From: JAJTFW01 sp046049215
GTDB taxonomy: Bacteria; Bacteroidota; Bacteroidia; AKYH767-A; OLB10
DNA: 6,749 nt
NCBI GenBank assembly: GCA_046049215.1
Contig: JBJOER010000210.1
Coordinates: 1 to 6,749, forward strand
Direction of reading: 5' to 3'
Program-made: the position numbers and the translations under genes
Shown: positions 1 through 6,200 of the stretch, piece after piece
Layout: every line of letters begins with the position of its first letter
How positions within the stretch are numbered: the first letter of the stretch is position 1
Notes under the pieces: generated by a model
Told to the model about the DNA's origin: nothing
Seen by the model: only the letters and a program-made list of their open reading frames with translations
Database searches by the model: none

Positions 1-162
1 GTTCACATTCGCTTTCCCGTTCCATCCATTTTCATAAGGCTTCTGCTTGAAAACCAATGTACCCCAACGATTGTAGATGTGAATCACGTTTTCGGGATAA
101 TCCTCAAGACCCTCGATGAAAAAGGTATCGTTTCTCCCGTCGCCATTAGGCGAGAAACCGTT
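1..162 (-). other. Gliding motility-associated / T9SS type-B C-terminal sorting domain (partial)
   Basis: From about residue 1015 the protein reads NGFSPNGDGRNDTFFIEGLE, then YPENVIHIYNRWG, TLVFKQKPYENGW and NGKANVN at the window edge. This matches the strongly conserved CHU_C-type domain (FSPNGDGxND, IYNRWGxxVF). The last strands, normally ending near a DGTYFY-type motif, lie outside the window. The domain routes the protein through T9SS to the cell surface. Confidence 0.93.
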
Positions 163-3100
163 GGAAACATCAGGCTCATCGCAAAGGATGGTCACATTGA
201 CCGAAGCACTGGCTGTACAACCCACGTCATCGGTGACCACAACAGTATAAACAGTATTCGTCAATGGTGAGCATGTAGGCGAGGCGGAATTAGCATCGTC
301 CAATCCCTCTTCCGGGGACCACCTGTAGGATAGACCACCTGTCACCTCCAGTGCAGCAGACTCACCGGAACAGAGAATCACATCGTTGCTGATGCTCACC
401 TGCGGAGGAATTCGTGCAATGACTTCCAAAGGTGATGTTTCAAATGTACCGCAATCTGAAACGACCTGGACCGAATAAAGGCCGGCAGCCCTGGTGACGA
501 AAACAGATGCCGTTGCACCGATCAACGGTTCCCCGTTGAAATACCATTGATAAGTAGCGTGGGAAGAAGCAGAACAATAAAGTTTGACTGAGTTACCGGG
601 ACAGATCAACGGATCGCCCTCTGAAAGCAATGAAACTTCCGACTCGTCTTCGACAACGATTTCACTGTTGGTAAAACAACCGTTTGCATCGGCCACCTTG
701 ACGAAATAACTACCCGACGGCACTGTAACAACGGAATCGATCGAACCGTGTGTCCAGTCATAGGAGTATGGGGGTGTACCGCCCGATGGAACGACTGAAA
801 TACTGCCGAAGATCCCTACTATACAATTCGAAGGTGCGACAACCTGCTGCAGGCTTAAAGGCAGGGCGGGCTCGGAAACCACAAAAGATTGTGCTGTGCT
901 GCATCCGCTTGAATCCGTCACCACCGTGTAATAGACAGCGGCCGTTAGGTTGGGGATGATTGAACCGAAACGCCCATTCGACCATTGAATTGAATACGGG
1001 GGATTTCCTCCCAGAGGAGTAACTTCAATCGCGCCGGATGAATCACCCGCACAAGCCACATCGGTCACCATTGCAGCGATTCCAATCCCATGGACTGGCT
1101 CTTCAATTTGCACCGTTGCCGTGACACTACAACCGGCAGAATCAACTACGGATACGGTATAACTACCGGCTATTACACCGCTCAATACATGACCGGAAGC
1201 GCCATTGTTCCAAGAAATAGAAACAGGCCCCTGGGCTCCGTCAATAAGGATTTCAGCACGCCCGGTGCTATCACCGCGACAAGAAACCGGAGTCAATTCA
1301 GCCGCAATGATCATGGAAGACCCTGGCTCATCTACAGGAATGGTAAGCATGGAGAAGCATCCTGCCTGATCCGACACGGTTACTGAATATAAACCGGCAT
1401 GAAGTCCTGACACCGCAGCTGTTGAATCGCCCGTCGACCAGGAAAAACTGAATGGCCCCTGTCCGTTGACGGTTGCCAGTGAAATACTACCCGTTGAATC
1501 CGACTTGCAACGGTTATGAATGACCGACGGCTCGACGGAAAGTTGATAATCAAATCCAATCGTTACGGAAGTATCGAATACGCAGCCTACGTCATCCACC
1601 AATTGCAACGTATAGGTACCCGGTTCGACCGGAGGTGACGCCATCAGCGTGGAGCCCGAAAACCATGATACCTGAAGAGGTGTCACTCCACCAAGGGGAG
1701 CAATCTGAACAGAACCGTCAGATGCCGATGGACAAGAGGCAGGCGAAACGAAAACATTTGCTGAAATGGGTGCAGCATTTTCCACCAGGACACTCCTTTC
1801 GGCTTGGCAACCGCTGGCGGTATTGGTAACCGTAACAGTATACGTTCCCGGCTGAAGCCCTTGTATCATTGAGCTTGTGGCACCTGTATTCCACTGGTAG
1901 GTTTCATTAACGGAGTTGGCCGACACGACAGATACAGCACCGTTGGAGGAGTCGGCGCATGAAATCGGCGTGGTCAGCATCTGAAAAGAAGGGAAATCGA
2001 CATTTATACTGAATGAATAGACTTGCAAACCGTTATATGGACAAGCGTTATCCTGAACTGTCACCGTGAACCGATAAGGATCGGGACTGACAGCAGCCAC
2101 TGAAGGCACCCATTCGAAAGAAACGACAGGACGCGACCCGGAAGAGACACTGAAGGTCGCTCCCGGAATATCCACATCACACGTGATGGAAACAGTCTGG
2201 ATGGAATCGGGATCGAAAGAGGGTATCTGAAACTGCAAGGTATCCCCTGCACAAGCACTAGCGGTGAATACACCGCTGCCGTTTATTCCGGTTACAGTGG
2301 GGAGGACGTTGAAACATGGTTGTGCATGGATCTGCATATCGCGAATCACAGAACCAATCAATCTACCCTGCCTGTACTCTTTTACACATATGGCCATTAC
2401 ACCCACCTGGATCTGCGATGGAGAAAGAACAAAGTCGCCTGTGACCGGATCCAGAACCAATGCCGGATTTGAAGCCATGGGGTGAATCGCAGAATAAGGC
2501 GGCAGAAAGTTCACATTGCTGTTTCGCGTGGTTTTCGGGGCGATAAGTTCATAAACCAAAGAATCACCCTCGGAATCAATCGCACCGTGATTGTACCTGA
2601 AGGTCTGCCCGGTACACACATAAGCGATGGGCAATCGAGAGAACCTTGGGGAATCATTAGACTGTACATTCAAATTATCAAGCGTGGCCTCTACATACAA
2701 TAACGAATTCGCGGCGCAGGGATTCGAAATCGTGGTGATCACACAGTTCCGACAACAAACGCTGTAACTGAACACCCAGTCGGACCGCCTCGAAGGTAAG
2801 GTGACCGTGCCTCTGTAGATCCATCGACGGATCCCACCGCTGACACCTCCGTTGCATTGTGAAGGAGAACCGATGCATGGAAATGTCACCTCCTGCCCGT
2901 TAGTCGAGGCCCCGATCTTCTGAGCAGTGATGTTCTGCGAATAACCCGCTGCCGCACTCATGCAATTGATCGCTATCGAATTCGGCTCGGACACGCCTCC
3001 GCAATCTCTGTAGAAAGAGACCTCAACCTCATACTTCAGTCCGCTTATATAACGGTAACGTATGTCCGAACCTGAAGCATGAGAACCCATTACGTCGTTC

Positions 3101-3204
3101 GGCCAAAAAATCAGGATTGCAACAGACCAAGACAGGAAAGCGGCCCATACCGAAATCCCGGTGGAGGGTTTGCCAACTCCGAAGAAGGCCAGCTCTTTTT
3201 TCAC
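1..3204 (-). CDS. Large secreted SprB-repeat/Ig-like adhesin-type protein with T9SS type-B (gliding motility-associated) C-terminal domain; 3' end off the window
   Basis: One uninterrupted frame of 1068 codons, read line by line without a stop, runs off the left edge. Order of parts: signal peptide (residues 1 to about 41); an N-terminal region starting HASGSDIRYRYISGLKYEV and containing FYRDCGG, a type seen in many Bacteroidetes surface proteins; a segment with NHGAIDSEGDSLVYEL (about 205-220) and LDPVTGDFVLSP (about 251-262); six SprB-like repeats (about 414-860); two Ig-like modules (about 861-1010); and the start of a CHU_C/gliding-motility C-terminal domain (from about 1015: NGFSPNGDGRNDTF, then IYNRWG). 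That domain normally directs export and surface anchoring by T9SS, so the protein is probably a cell-surface or released adhesin; its ligand is unknown. The start is the GTG at 3202-3204, three codons after an in-frame TAA (3211-3213), because it gives VKKELAFF and a hydrophobic segment. The only nearby ATG (3088-3090) would delete the signal peptide. Roughly 30-40 residues are probably missing at the C-terminus. Confidence 0.93.
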   Translation of the reverse strand, partial: MKKELAFFGVGKPSTGISVWAAFLSWSVAILIFWPNDVMGSHASGSDIRYRYISGLKYEVEVSFYRDCGGVSEPNSIAINCMSAAAGYSQNITAQKIGASTNGQEVTFPCIGSPSQCNGGVSGGIRRWIYRGTVTLPSRRSDWVFSYSVCCRNCVITTISNPCAANSLLYVEATLDNLNVQSNDSPRFSRLPIAYVCTGQTFRYNHGAIDSEGDSLVYELIAPKTTRNSNVNFLPPYSAIHPMASNPALVLDPVTGDFVLSPSQIQVGVMAICVKEYRQGRLIGSVIRDMQIHAQPCFNVLPTVTGINGSGVFTASACAGDTLQFQIPSFDPDSIQTVSITCDVDIPGATFSVSSGSRPVVSFEWVPSVAAVSPDPYRFTVTVQDNACPYNGLQVYSFSINVDFPSFQMLTTPISCADSSNGAVSVVSANSVNETYQWNTGATSSMIQGLQPGTYTVTVTNTASGCQAERSVLVENAAPISANVFVSPASCPSASDGSVQIAPLGGVTPLQVSWFSGSTLMASPPVEPGTYTLQLVDDVGCVFDTSVTIGFDYQLSVEPSVIHNRCKSDSTGSISLATVNGQGPFSFSWSTGDSTAAVSGLHAGLYSVTVSDQAGCFSMLTIPVDEPGSSMIIAAELTPVSCRGDSTGRAEILIDGAQGPVSISWNNGASGHVLSGVIAGSYTVSVVDSAGCSVTATVQIEEPVHGIGIAAMVTDVACAGDSSGAIEVTPLGGNPPYSIQWSNGRFGSIIPNLTAAVYYTVVTDSSGCSTAQSFVVSEPALPLSLQQVVAPSNCIVGIFGSISVVPSGGTPPYSYDWTHGSIDSVVTVPSGSYFVKVADANGCFTNSEIVVEDESEVSLLSEGDPLICPGNSVKLYCSASSHATYQWYFNGEPLIGATASVFVTRAAGLYSVQVVSDCGTFETSPLEVIARIPPQVSISNDVILCSGESAALEVTGGLSYRWSPEEGLDDANSASPTCSPLTNTVYTVVVTDDVGCTASASVNVTILCDEPDVSNGFSPNGDGRNDTFFIEGLEDYPENVIHIYNRWGTLVFKQKPYENGWNGKANVN
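163..624 (-). other. Two Ig-like modules continuing the repeat period
   Basis: After the SprB-like units come two modules whose first cysteines lie at about residues 868 (DPLICPGNSVKLYC) and 945 (DVILCSGESAALEV). They keep the 74-77-residue spacing. The first has YQWYFNGEPLIGAT, typical of Bacteroidetes Ig-like (PKD-like) domains. The second has LSYRWSPEEGLDDANSASP followed by NTVYTVVVTDDVGC, a common module directly before CHU_C sorting domains. They are probably stalk or spacer modules. Confidence 0.7.
625..1965 (-). repeat. Six tandem SprB-like protein repeats (about 76 residues each)
   Basis: The first cysteine of each unit lies at about residues 416, 491, 566, 642, 718 and 794, a period of 75-76. 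Each unit follows the pattern C-x(3)-S/D-x-G, then a GG or G-x-P turn, YxW or SxxWxxG, a G-x-Y-x-V-x-V strand, and a second cysteine in a D-x-x-GC or SGC context. Examples are CKSDSTGSISL and SVTVSDQAGC in unit 3. Unit 6 lacks the canonical CxGDSTG opening (CIVGIFGSISV) but keeps the rest. The family resembles the SprB repeats of Flavobacterium gliding adhesins. The DNA is diverged between units, so these are old protein repeats rather than recent DNA duplications. Confidence 0.85.
3082..3204 (-). other. Predicted Sec signal peptide of the SprB-repeat protein
   Basis: Residues 1-41 of the left-hand protein. A basic start (VKKE), a rather long polar lead (to about residue 16) and a hydrophobic core (about 17-35, ISVWAAFLSWSVAILIFW) are followed by NDVMGS. 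Cleavage probably falls just before HASGSDI, because related Bacteroidetes proteins commonly begin their mature part with HASG-like sequence. The exact site is uncertain: -3/-1 would be Val/Gly or Met/Ser. The segment supports the GTG start and Sec export to the periplasm before T9SS transport. Confidence 0.7.
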
Positions 3205-3694
3205 AAGTCTTTATTCGAAAACCAGGCCGACAAGGTTGCAAGGCCAAGCACCAATCCAAGTTACCGATCGGCAAATTGGCTATGACCCCAGCGCCTATCC
3301 TGAAGCGAACAGTAAAAAATGATTGGCGAACGTAACTTTTCGTAAGCCAAACACCATCCCTGTTGAAAACATCTCGATAAAAAAAGCTTTTATTATATTA
3401 TATATGCTTGTTTATCAATTTATTATGATAATATATTGTTTTTTGGAACAATTCCGAGCGTGTATATATAATATTGATTTTCAAGTATTTAAAAAATGTA
3501 AGGTTTTGAGGTTTTCAACCATTTTTTTGTGTGAACTGCATGTAACTTGGGTTAAAATTCAAATATTAGTGGGTGAAAAGAGTTTATTTGTTGGTAAATG
3601 AAAAAATTGATTGTATACTTGTATCCAGAAAGCCAAGCAGGCCCAAATCCTCAAAAAGGAATGAAGCTTGAACCCGTACTAAAAACACACGCTA
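3205..3694. other. Divergent intergenic region with an AT-rich core
   Basis: This gap separates the leftward adhesin gene from the rightward synthase gene and should carry both promoters. Hand counting gives 42 G/C in the 180 bases 3361-3540 (23%), against roughly half in the flanking genes. The core contains a 10-bp palindrome AAAAGCTTTT (3382-3391) and an inverted repeat TATTAT-G-ATAATA (3421-3433). Both could be operator-like but are also easy to get by chance in such AT-rich DNA. A TTG-started open frame at 3323-3601 has AT-driven composition and no family resemblance, so it is not called. No convincing promoter for the leftward gene was found. Confidence 0.6.
3591..3621 (+). promoter_or_regulatory. 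Candidate Bacteroidetes-type promoter for the synthase-flavoprotein operon
   Basis: TTG (3591-3593) is followed after 20 bases by TATACTTG (3614-3621). This matches 7 of 8 positions of the Bacteroidetes -7 consensus TAnnTTTG, with a -33 TTG at accepted spacing. It lies about 73 bases before the ATG at 3695. If this is the real promoter, the small frame starting at 3598 would not be fully transcribed from it. The call rests on a short motif in AT-rich DNA, so confidence is low. Confidence 0.3.
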
Positions 3695-3708
3695 ATGATA
3701 ACGTATAA
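3598..3708 (+). CDS. Possible small ORF (36 codons) overlapping the start of the synthase gene
   Basis: ATG at 3598 opens a frame beginning MKKLIVYLYPESQAG and ending HANDNV, with TAA at 3706-3708. It overlaps the synthase start (3695) by 14 bases, an arrangement compatible with a translated leader or translational coupling. An internal in-frame ATG at 3661 directly follows AAAAAGGA and would give a 15-residue peptide. Composition becomes clearly less AT-rich from about 3622, which suits either a coding stretch or simply the edge of the promoter. No family is recognised, no strong ribosome binding site is visible, and the candidate promoter overlaps its start. It may well not be a gene. Confidence 0.22.
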   Translation: MKKLIVYLYPESQAGPNPQKGMKLEPVLKTHANDNV

Positions 3709-4393
3709 GGTTGCTAGAACATTCGAAGAGGTCACCGATGCCTGGTGTGTAGTGTATAAACAGTACCTCGCCTCATCATTGATCCTACCCAACGAGTTAT
3801 CCATCTTCACTTTCCCGGAATACATCAGCAACAATTCAGCTGTGATCATGGGAACGAAGATGGGCCACAGTGTATGTACTGTATCGGCTGTTCTTGACAG
3901 CGAGCGTGGACTTCCTTTGGATCATTACTACGGTGAGGAGTTGAACATGTTGCGTGCAGAAGGCAGAAAACTGATAGAGATCGGCCTGCTTGCGGATTCC
4001 AGAAAGAAAGGCAACTTCAGCGACATCACCGGTCTGATGTCTTGTATCGCACGATTCGGTGTTTTCAGCGACCACCACGATTTCGTGGTAGGCGTTCATC
4101 CCCGCCGGATGCAATTCTTCAATCAGGTTTTCGGATTCAAACAGGTTGGTGAGGTACGTGACTACGGAAAACTGAAAACCGCACCAGTGGCTCTTTTACA
4201 CGCCAACGGATTGGATCTTCAGAATGAAACCTTTGAGTTGAATAAAACGATATACAGTAACCCGATGAACCTTGATTTCGCCGAGCGATTCCAGTTCAAC
4301 CCGGGGAATTATATCGATGCCAACGAATTCAGTGATTCGGTGGCGGGTTTCATCCAAAAGATATGGGGAGCGAAAGGCTTACAAGCCGCCTGA
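3695..4393 (+). CDS. FeeM-like N-acyl amino acid synthase (GNAT-fold acyltransferase)
   Basis: A 232-residue protein of the FeeM / N-acyl amino acid synthase type. Members transfer a fatty acyl group, usually from acyl-ACP, to the amine of an amino acid, giving long-chain N-acyl amino acids. The family is structurally related to LuxI-type acyl-homoserine-lactone synthases. Visible hallmarks are VCTVSAVLDSERGLPLD (about 60-76), the ExxxLRAEGRKLIEIGLLA block (about 82-100, with the conserved Glu95 before the central strand), DFVVGVHPRRMQFFNQVFGF (129-148), GEVRDYG (152-158) and APVALLHANGLDL (163-175). The last 55 residues are a less conserved tail. The start is the first ATG after the in-frame TAA at 3680-3682; there is no clear Shine-Dalgarno. 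The gene overlaps the next by 31 nt, so the two form an operon. The family call is from motif recognition; acceptor amino acid and acyl chain cannot be read from sequence. A generic GNAT or PEP-CTERM-associated acyltransferase is the alternative. Confidence 0.82.
   Translation: MITYKVARTFEEVTDAWCVVYKQYLASSLILPNELSIFTFPEYISNNSAVIMGTKMGHSVCTVSAVLDSERGLPLDHYYGEELNMLRAEGRKLIEIGLLADSRKKGNFSDITGLMSCIARFGVFSDHHDFVVGVHPRRMQFFNQVFGFKQVGEVRDYGKLKTAPVALLHANGLDLQNETFELNKTIYSNPMNLDFAERFQFNPGNYIDANEFSDSVAGFIQKIWGAKGLQAA
4356..4393 (+). other. 31-nt gene overlap, probable translational coupling
   Basis: The flavoprotein ATG (4363) lies inside the last 31 nt of the synthase frame, which stops at TGA 4391-4393. 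Just upstream is only a weak purine stretch AAAAG (4356-4360). Ribosomes finishing the synthase probably help initiate the flavoprotein, which suggests matched production of the two enzymes. Confidence 0.65.
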
Positions 4394-5871
4394 TAACCAT
4401 TTTCAGCAAGGACCGTTTCAAAGACGACCCACAATCCCTTTTTAAATATGGTGCCAGTTTAAGCGGATCAACCGTGATTCCGCTGGGAGTTGTGTTCCCT
4501 GTGAACACCGGCGAGGTATCGGATGTATTGAAGCTCGCCAACGAAGAGAAACTGTCCATTTATCCCATAGCAAGAGGAAAAAACTTCGGATACGGAGAGG
4601 CGCAAGGAACTTCAGAAGGTCAATTGATCGTTGACTTTAGCAGGATGGATGAAATCCTGGAGGTAAACGAGCACCTGGGTTATGCCACTTTGCAACCAGG
4701 TGTTTCTCAGGAAAAACTGTACACGCATCTTCAACACAACAAGAGCCGTCTTCAACTGGATGTAACCGGAGCAGGTCTTGATGCATCCATTGTAGGAAAC
4801 GTATTGGAACGTGGGTTCGGCCATACTGATTACGGTGACCGTTTCTCCAGGGTGGTTCGTCTCACAGCAGTGACCCCCGAAGGCGATGTCATCCGTACCG
4901 GCTTTGGCAGCATGCCGGAATCAAGTCCGGTCAATACTTACCGCTACGGCATAGGTCCTGTTTTAGATGGACTTTTCTCACAGTCCAATTTTGCGATTGT
5001 CACGGAGATGACCATCGAACTGATGCCAAAACCTGAGCGGTCGTGCATGTTCGTGGTCTCTGCGAAACGGGAATCGGCTATCGGAGAGCTCATTGAAGCG
5101 GTCAGGGAATTGAAATTGGCGGGTGTGGTCAATAGCGCCGTTCACTTCGCCAATAAGGCAAGGGCGATCGGTTCGGGAGAAAACAGGCTTGCCGGCTTCT
5201 GGAACATCAGCGGCTCCATTTCTGGACCCAAAGAACTGGTAGGCTCCAGAAAGCATGCTGTCAGAAAAATGATCGGAAAGCGTGTCGACGGGTGCAGCAT
5301 CTGGTTCTTCGACGATTTCCGAATGAATCTCGTATCGTTCATCCACCGAAAAATCATCCCGATCTCTTTGTATGCTCCACTCAAGGACGCCTGGGATCTT
5401 CAAAAAGGCATTCCAACGGACCATCCGCTTCGAATCCTGTTGAACGACGACTCACTCCACTCGGCCACAATCGATCCCGGAGAATACTCTACCTGCTTCA
5501 GTTGGATCAATGCCGTGTGTGCGGCAGAACGTTCCAGCGTGGAGGGAATCCTGGCGATTTGCAAAGAAGAATTCAATAGGGACGGATATGAATTCCGTGT
5601 CACCTTCACGGCTGTGAATCCACGCTCCCTCATCATGATCACCAATATCAACTTCGAACGAAAAGAAGAAGAGATCGAGAAAGCTTCCGCTTTTACAAAA
5701 AGGGTTTACGGACGGCTCATCGAGGCCGGATTCCCCCCTTACCGTTCCGGTTCGGGTTCTTACCACAAAATGCCGGCGACAGCGCCTGAGACGGCAAAAC
5801 TCCTAAGTAGGATAAAGACCGCGCTTGACCCAAATGGCGTGCTTGCTCCAGGCAAATACTCCATTTCCTGA
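4363..5871 (+). CDS. FAD-binding oxidoreductase of the VAO/4-cresol dehydrogenase flavoprotein family
   Basis: A 502-residue cytoplasmic-type protein without signal peptide or membrane segment. The PCMH-type FAD domain includes VVFPVNTGEVSDVLKLANE (43-61), the pyrophosphate loop YPIARGKNFGYG (67-78), LQPGVSQEKLY (110-120), DVTGAGLDASIVGNVLERGF (133-152) with GHTDYGD, and YGIGPVLDGLFSQSNFAIVT (195-214). The C-terminal cap ends ALDPNGVLAPGK (487-498). These blocks match vanillyl-alcohol oxidase and PchF, which oxidise para-alkylphenols. Tyr460-Arg461 (FPPYRSGSG) aligns with the VAO Tyr503-Arg504 phenolate-binding pair. By the same by-eye alignment the VAO FAD-linking His422 position is Ser375 (EYSTCFSWIN), and the loop has ARGKN rather than GRGHS, so FAD is probably non-covalent. 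No cytochrome c partner (CxxCH) is encoded in the window, so the electron acceptor is unknown. The ATG at 4363 is the only sensible start: an in-frame TGA lies at 4333-4335 and the next ATG is far inside the domain. The substrate is inferred, not shown. Confidence 0.92.
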   Translation: MGSERLTSRLITIFSKDRFKDDPQSLFKYGASLSGSTVIPLGVVFPVNTGEVSDVLKLANEEKLSIYPIARGKNFGYGEAQGTSEGQLIVDFSRMDEILEVNEHLGYATLQPGVSQEKLYTHLQHNKSRLQLDVTGAGLDASIVGNVLERGFGHTDYGDRFSRVVRLTAVTPEGDVIRTGFGSMPESSPVNTYRYGIGPVLDGLFSQSNFAIVTEMTIELMPKPERSCMFVVSAKRESAIGELIEAVRELKLAGVVNSAVHFANKARAIGSGENRLAGFWNISGSISGPKELVGSRKHAVRKMIGKRVDGCSIWFFDDFRMNLVSFIHRKIIPISLYAPLKDAWDLQKGIPTDHPLRILLNDDSLHSATIDPGEYSTCFSWINAVCAAERSSVEGILAICKEEFNRDGYEFRVTFTAVNPRSLIMITNINFERKEEEIEKASAFTKRVYGRLIEAGFPPYRSGSGSYHKMPATAPETAKLLSRIKTALDPNGVLAPGKYSIS

Positions 5872-5891
5872 TTCCGGCTGTTGAACCGGAA
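5872..5891 (+). terminator. Weak candidate hairpin just after the flavoprotein stop
   Basis: TTCCGG (5872-5877) pairs with CCGGAA (5886-5891) across an 8-base loop, starting one base after the TGA. It is followed by AAACAACCC rather than a T-run, so it is not a standard intrinsic terminator. It could be an RNA-stabilising 3' stem. Confidence 0.3.
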
Positions 5892-6152
5892 AACAACCCA
5901 AATCAAGTTTATATTCCCCCCATCCTGCAATTCCGATCCATTGATCGGCATGTTCAGGAGACAATACTCGTTTTTTCAATCGACTGGTAAAGTGTAGGCA
6001 ATACACACCACCAGCAGCAACACCGAACCTCCCTTTTTCAAGAAGAACCATTGGGGGTCGAAAGGTAGACGTATAGACTGTGCACGTGAAGAAAAGCAAG
6101 ACCGAAACTACCCGTGATTGAAGAATAGCGGTTGGGGATGGATCGGAAAGCA

Positions 6153-6182
6153 AAGAGGCGATTCCGTTTGGAATCGCCTCTT
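6153..6182 (-). terminator. Strong hairpin terminator after gldN
   Basis: A perfect 13-bp inverted repeat, AAGAGGCGATTCC (6153-6165) and GGAATCGCCTCTT (6170-6182), with a 4-base loop. It lies 18 bases beyond the gldN stop. Read on the minus strand the stem is followed by a T-rich stretch (…CTCTTTGCTTTCC). On the plus strand the downstream sequence is poorer in T (CTAGACTTTAAA), so it serves gldN best. It may also stop rightward transcription from the flavoprotein operon. Confidence 0.82.
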
Positions 6183-6200
6183 CTAGACTTTAAACGAGGA

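Larger units (their letters stand above)
5872..6200. other. Intergenic region between convergent genes
   Basis: This is 329 bases between the flavoprotein stop and the gldN stop. It contains three inverted repeats: 5872-5891, 5933-5948 (CCGATC-CATT-GATCGG) and the strong terminator at 6153-6182. No credible gene was found. A TTG-started minus-strand frame (5803-6153) begins inside the terminator and runs into the flavoprotein gene, so it is treated as spurious. The rest shows nothing recognisable. Confidence 0.6.

Noticed and set aside
625..1965. Repeated protein units as a DNA tandem repeat or CRISPR-like array
   Set aside because: The units share protein motifs but not near-identical DNA, and they lie in one open coding frame.
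3029..3274. 81-residue minus-strand frame at the start of the adhesin gene
   Set aside because: It uses a TTG start and another frame over the well-supported signal peptide and HASG region; a shadow frame.
3382..3433. Palindromes AAAAGCTTTT and TATTAT-G-ATAATA as regulator operators
   Set aside because: Such short AT palindromes are expected by chance in DNA of this composition; recorded only in the intergenic description.
3323..3601. 92-residue plus-strand open frame in the AT-rich region
   Set aside because: It needs a TTG start, its composition follows the AT-rich DNA (many Ile, Phe, Lys, Leu), and it has no recognisable motif or ribosome binding site.
4978..5424. 148-residue minus-strand frame
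   Set aside because: It is fully antisense to the flavoprotein gene and shows no family signature.
5933..5948. CCGATC-CATT-GATCGG inverted repeat as a terminator for the flavoprotein operon
   Set aside because: The stem is only 6 bp and no T-run follows directly; the T6 stretch lies about two dozen bases away. Probably chance.
5803..6153. 116-residue minus-strand frame with a hydrophobic start
   Set aside because: It starts with TTG inside the gldN terminator and its last part is antisense to the conserved C-terminus of the flavoprotein.
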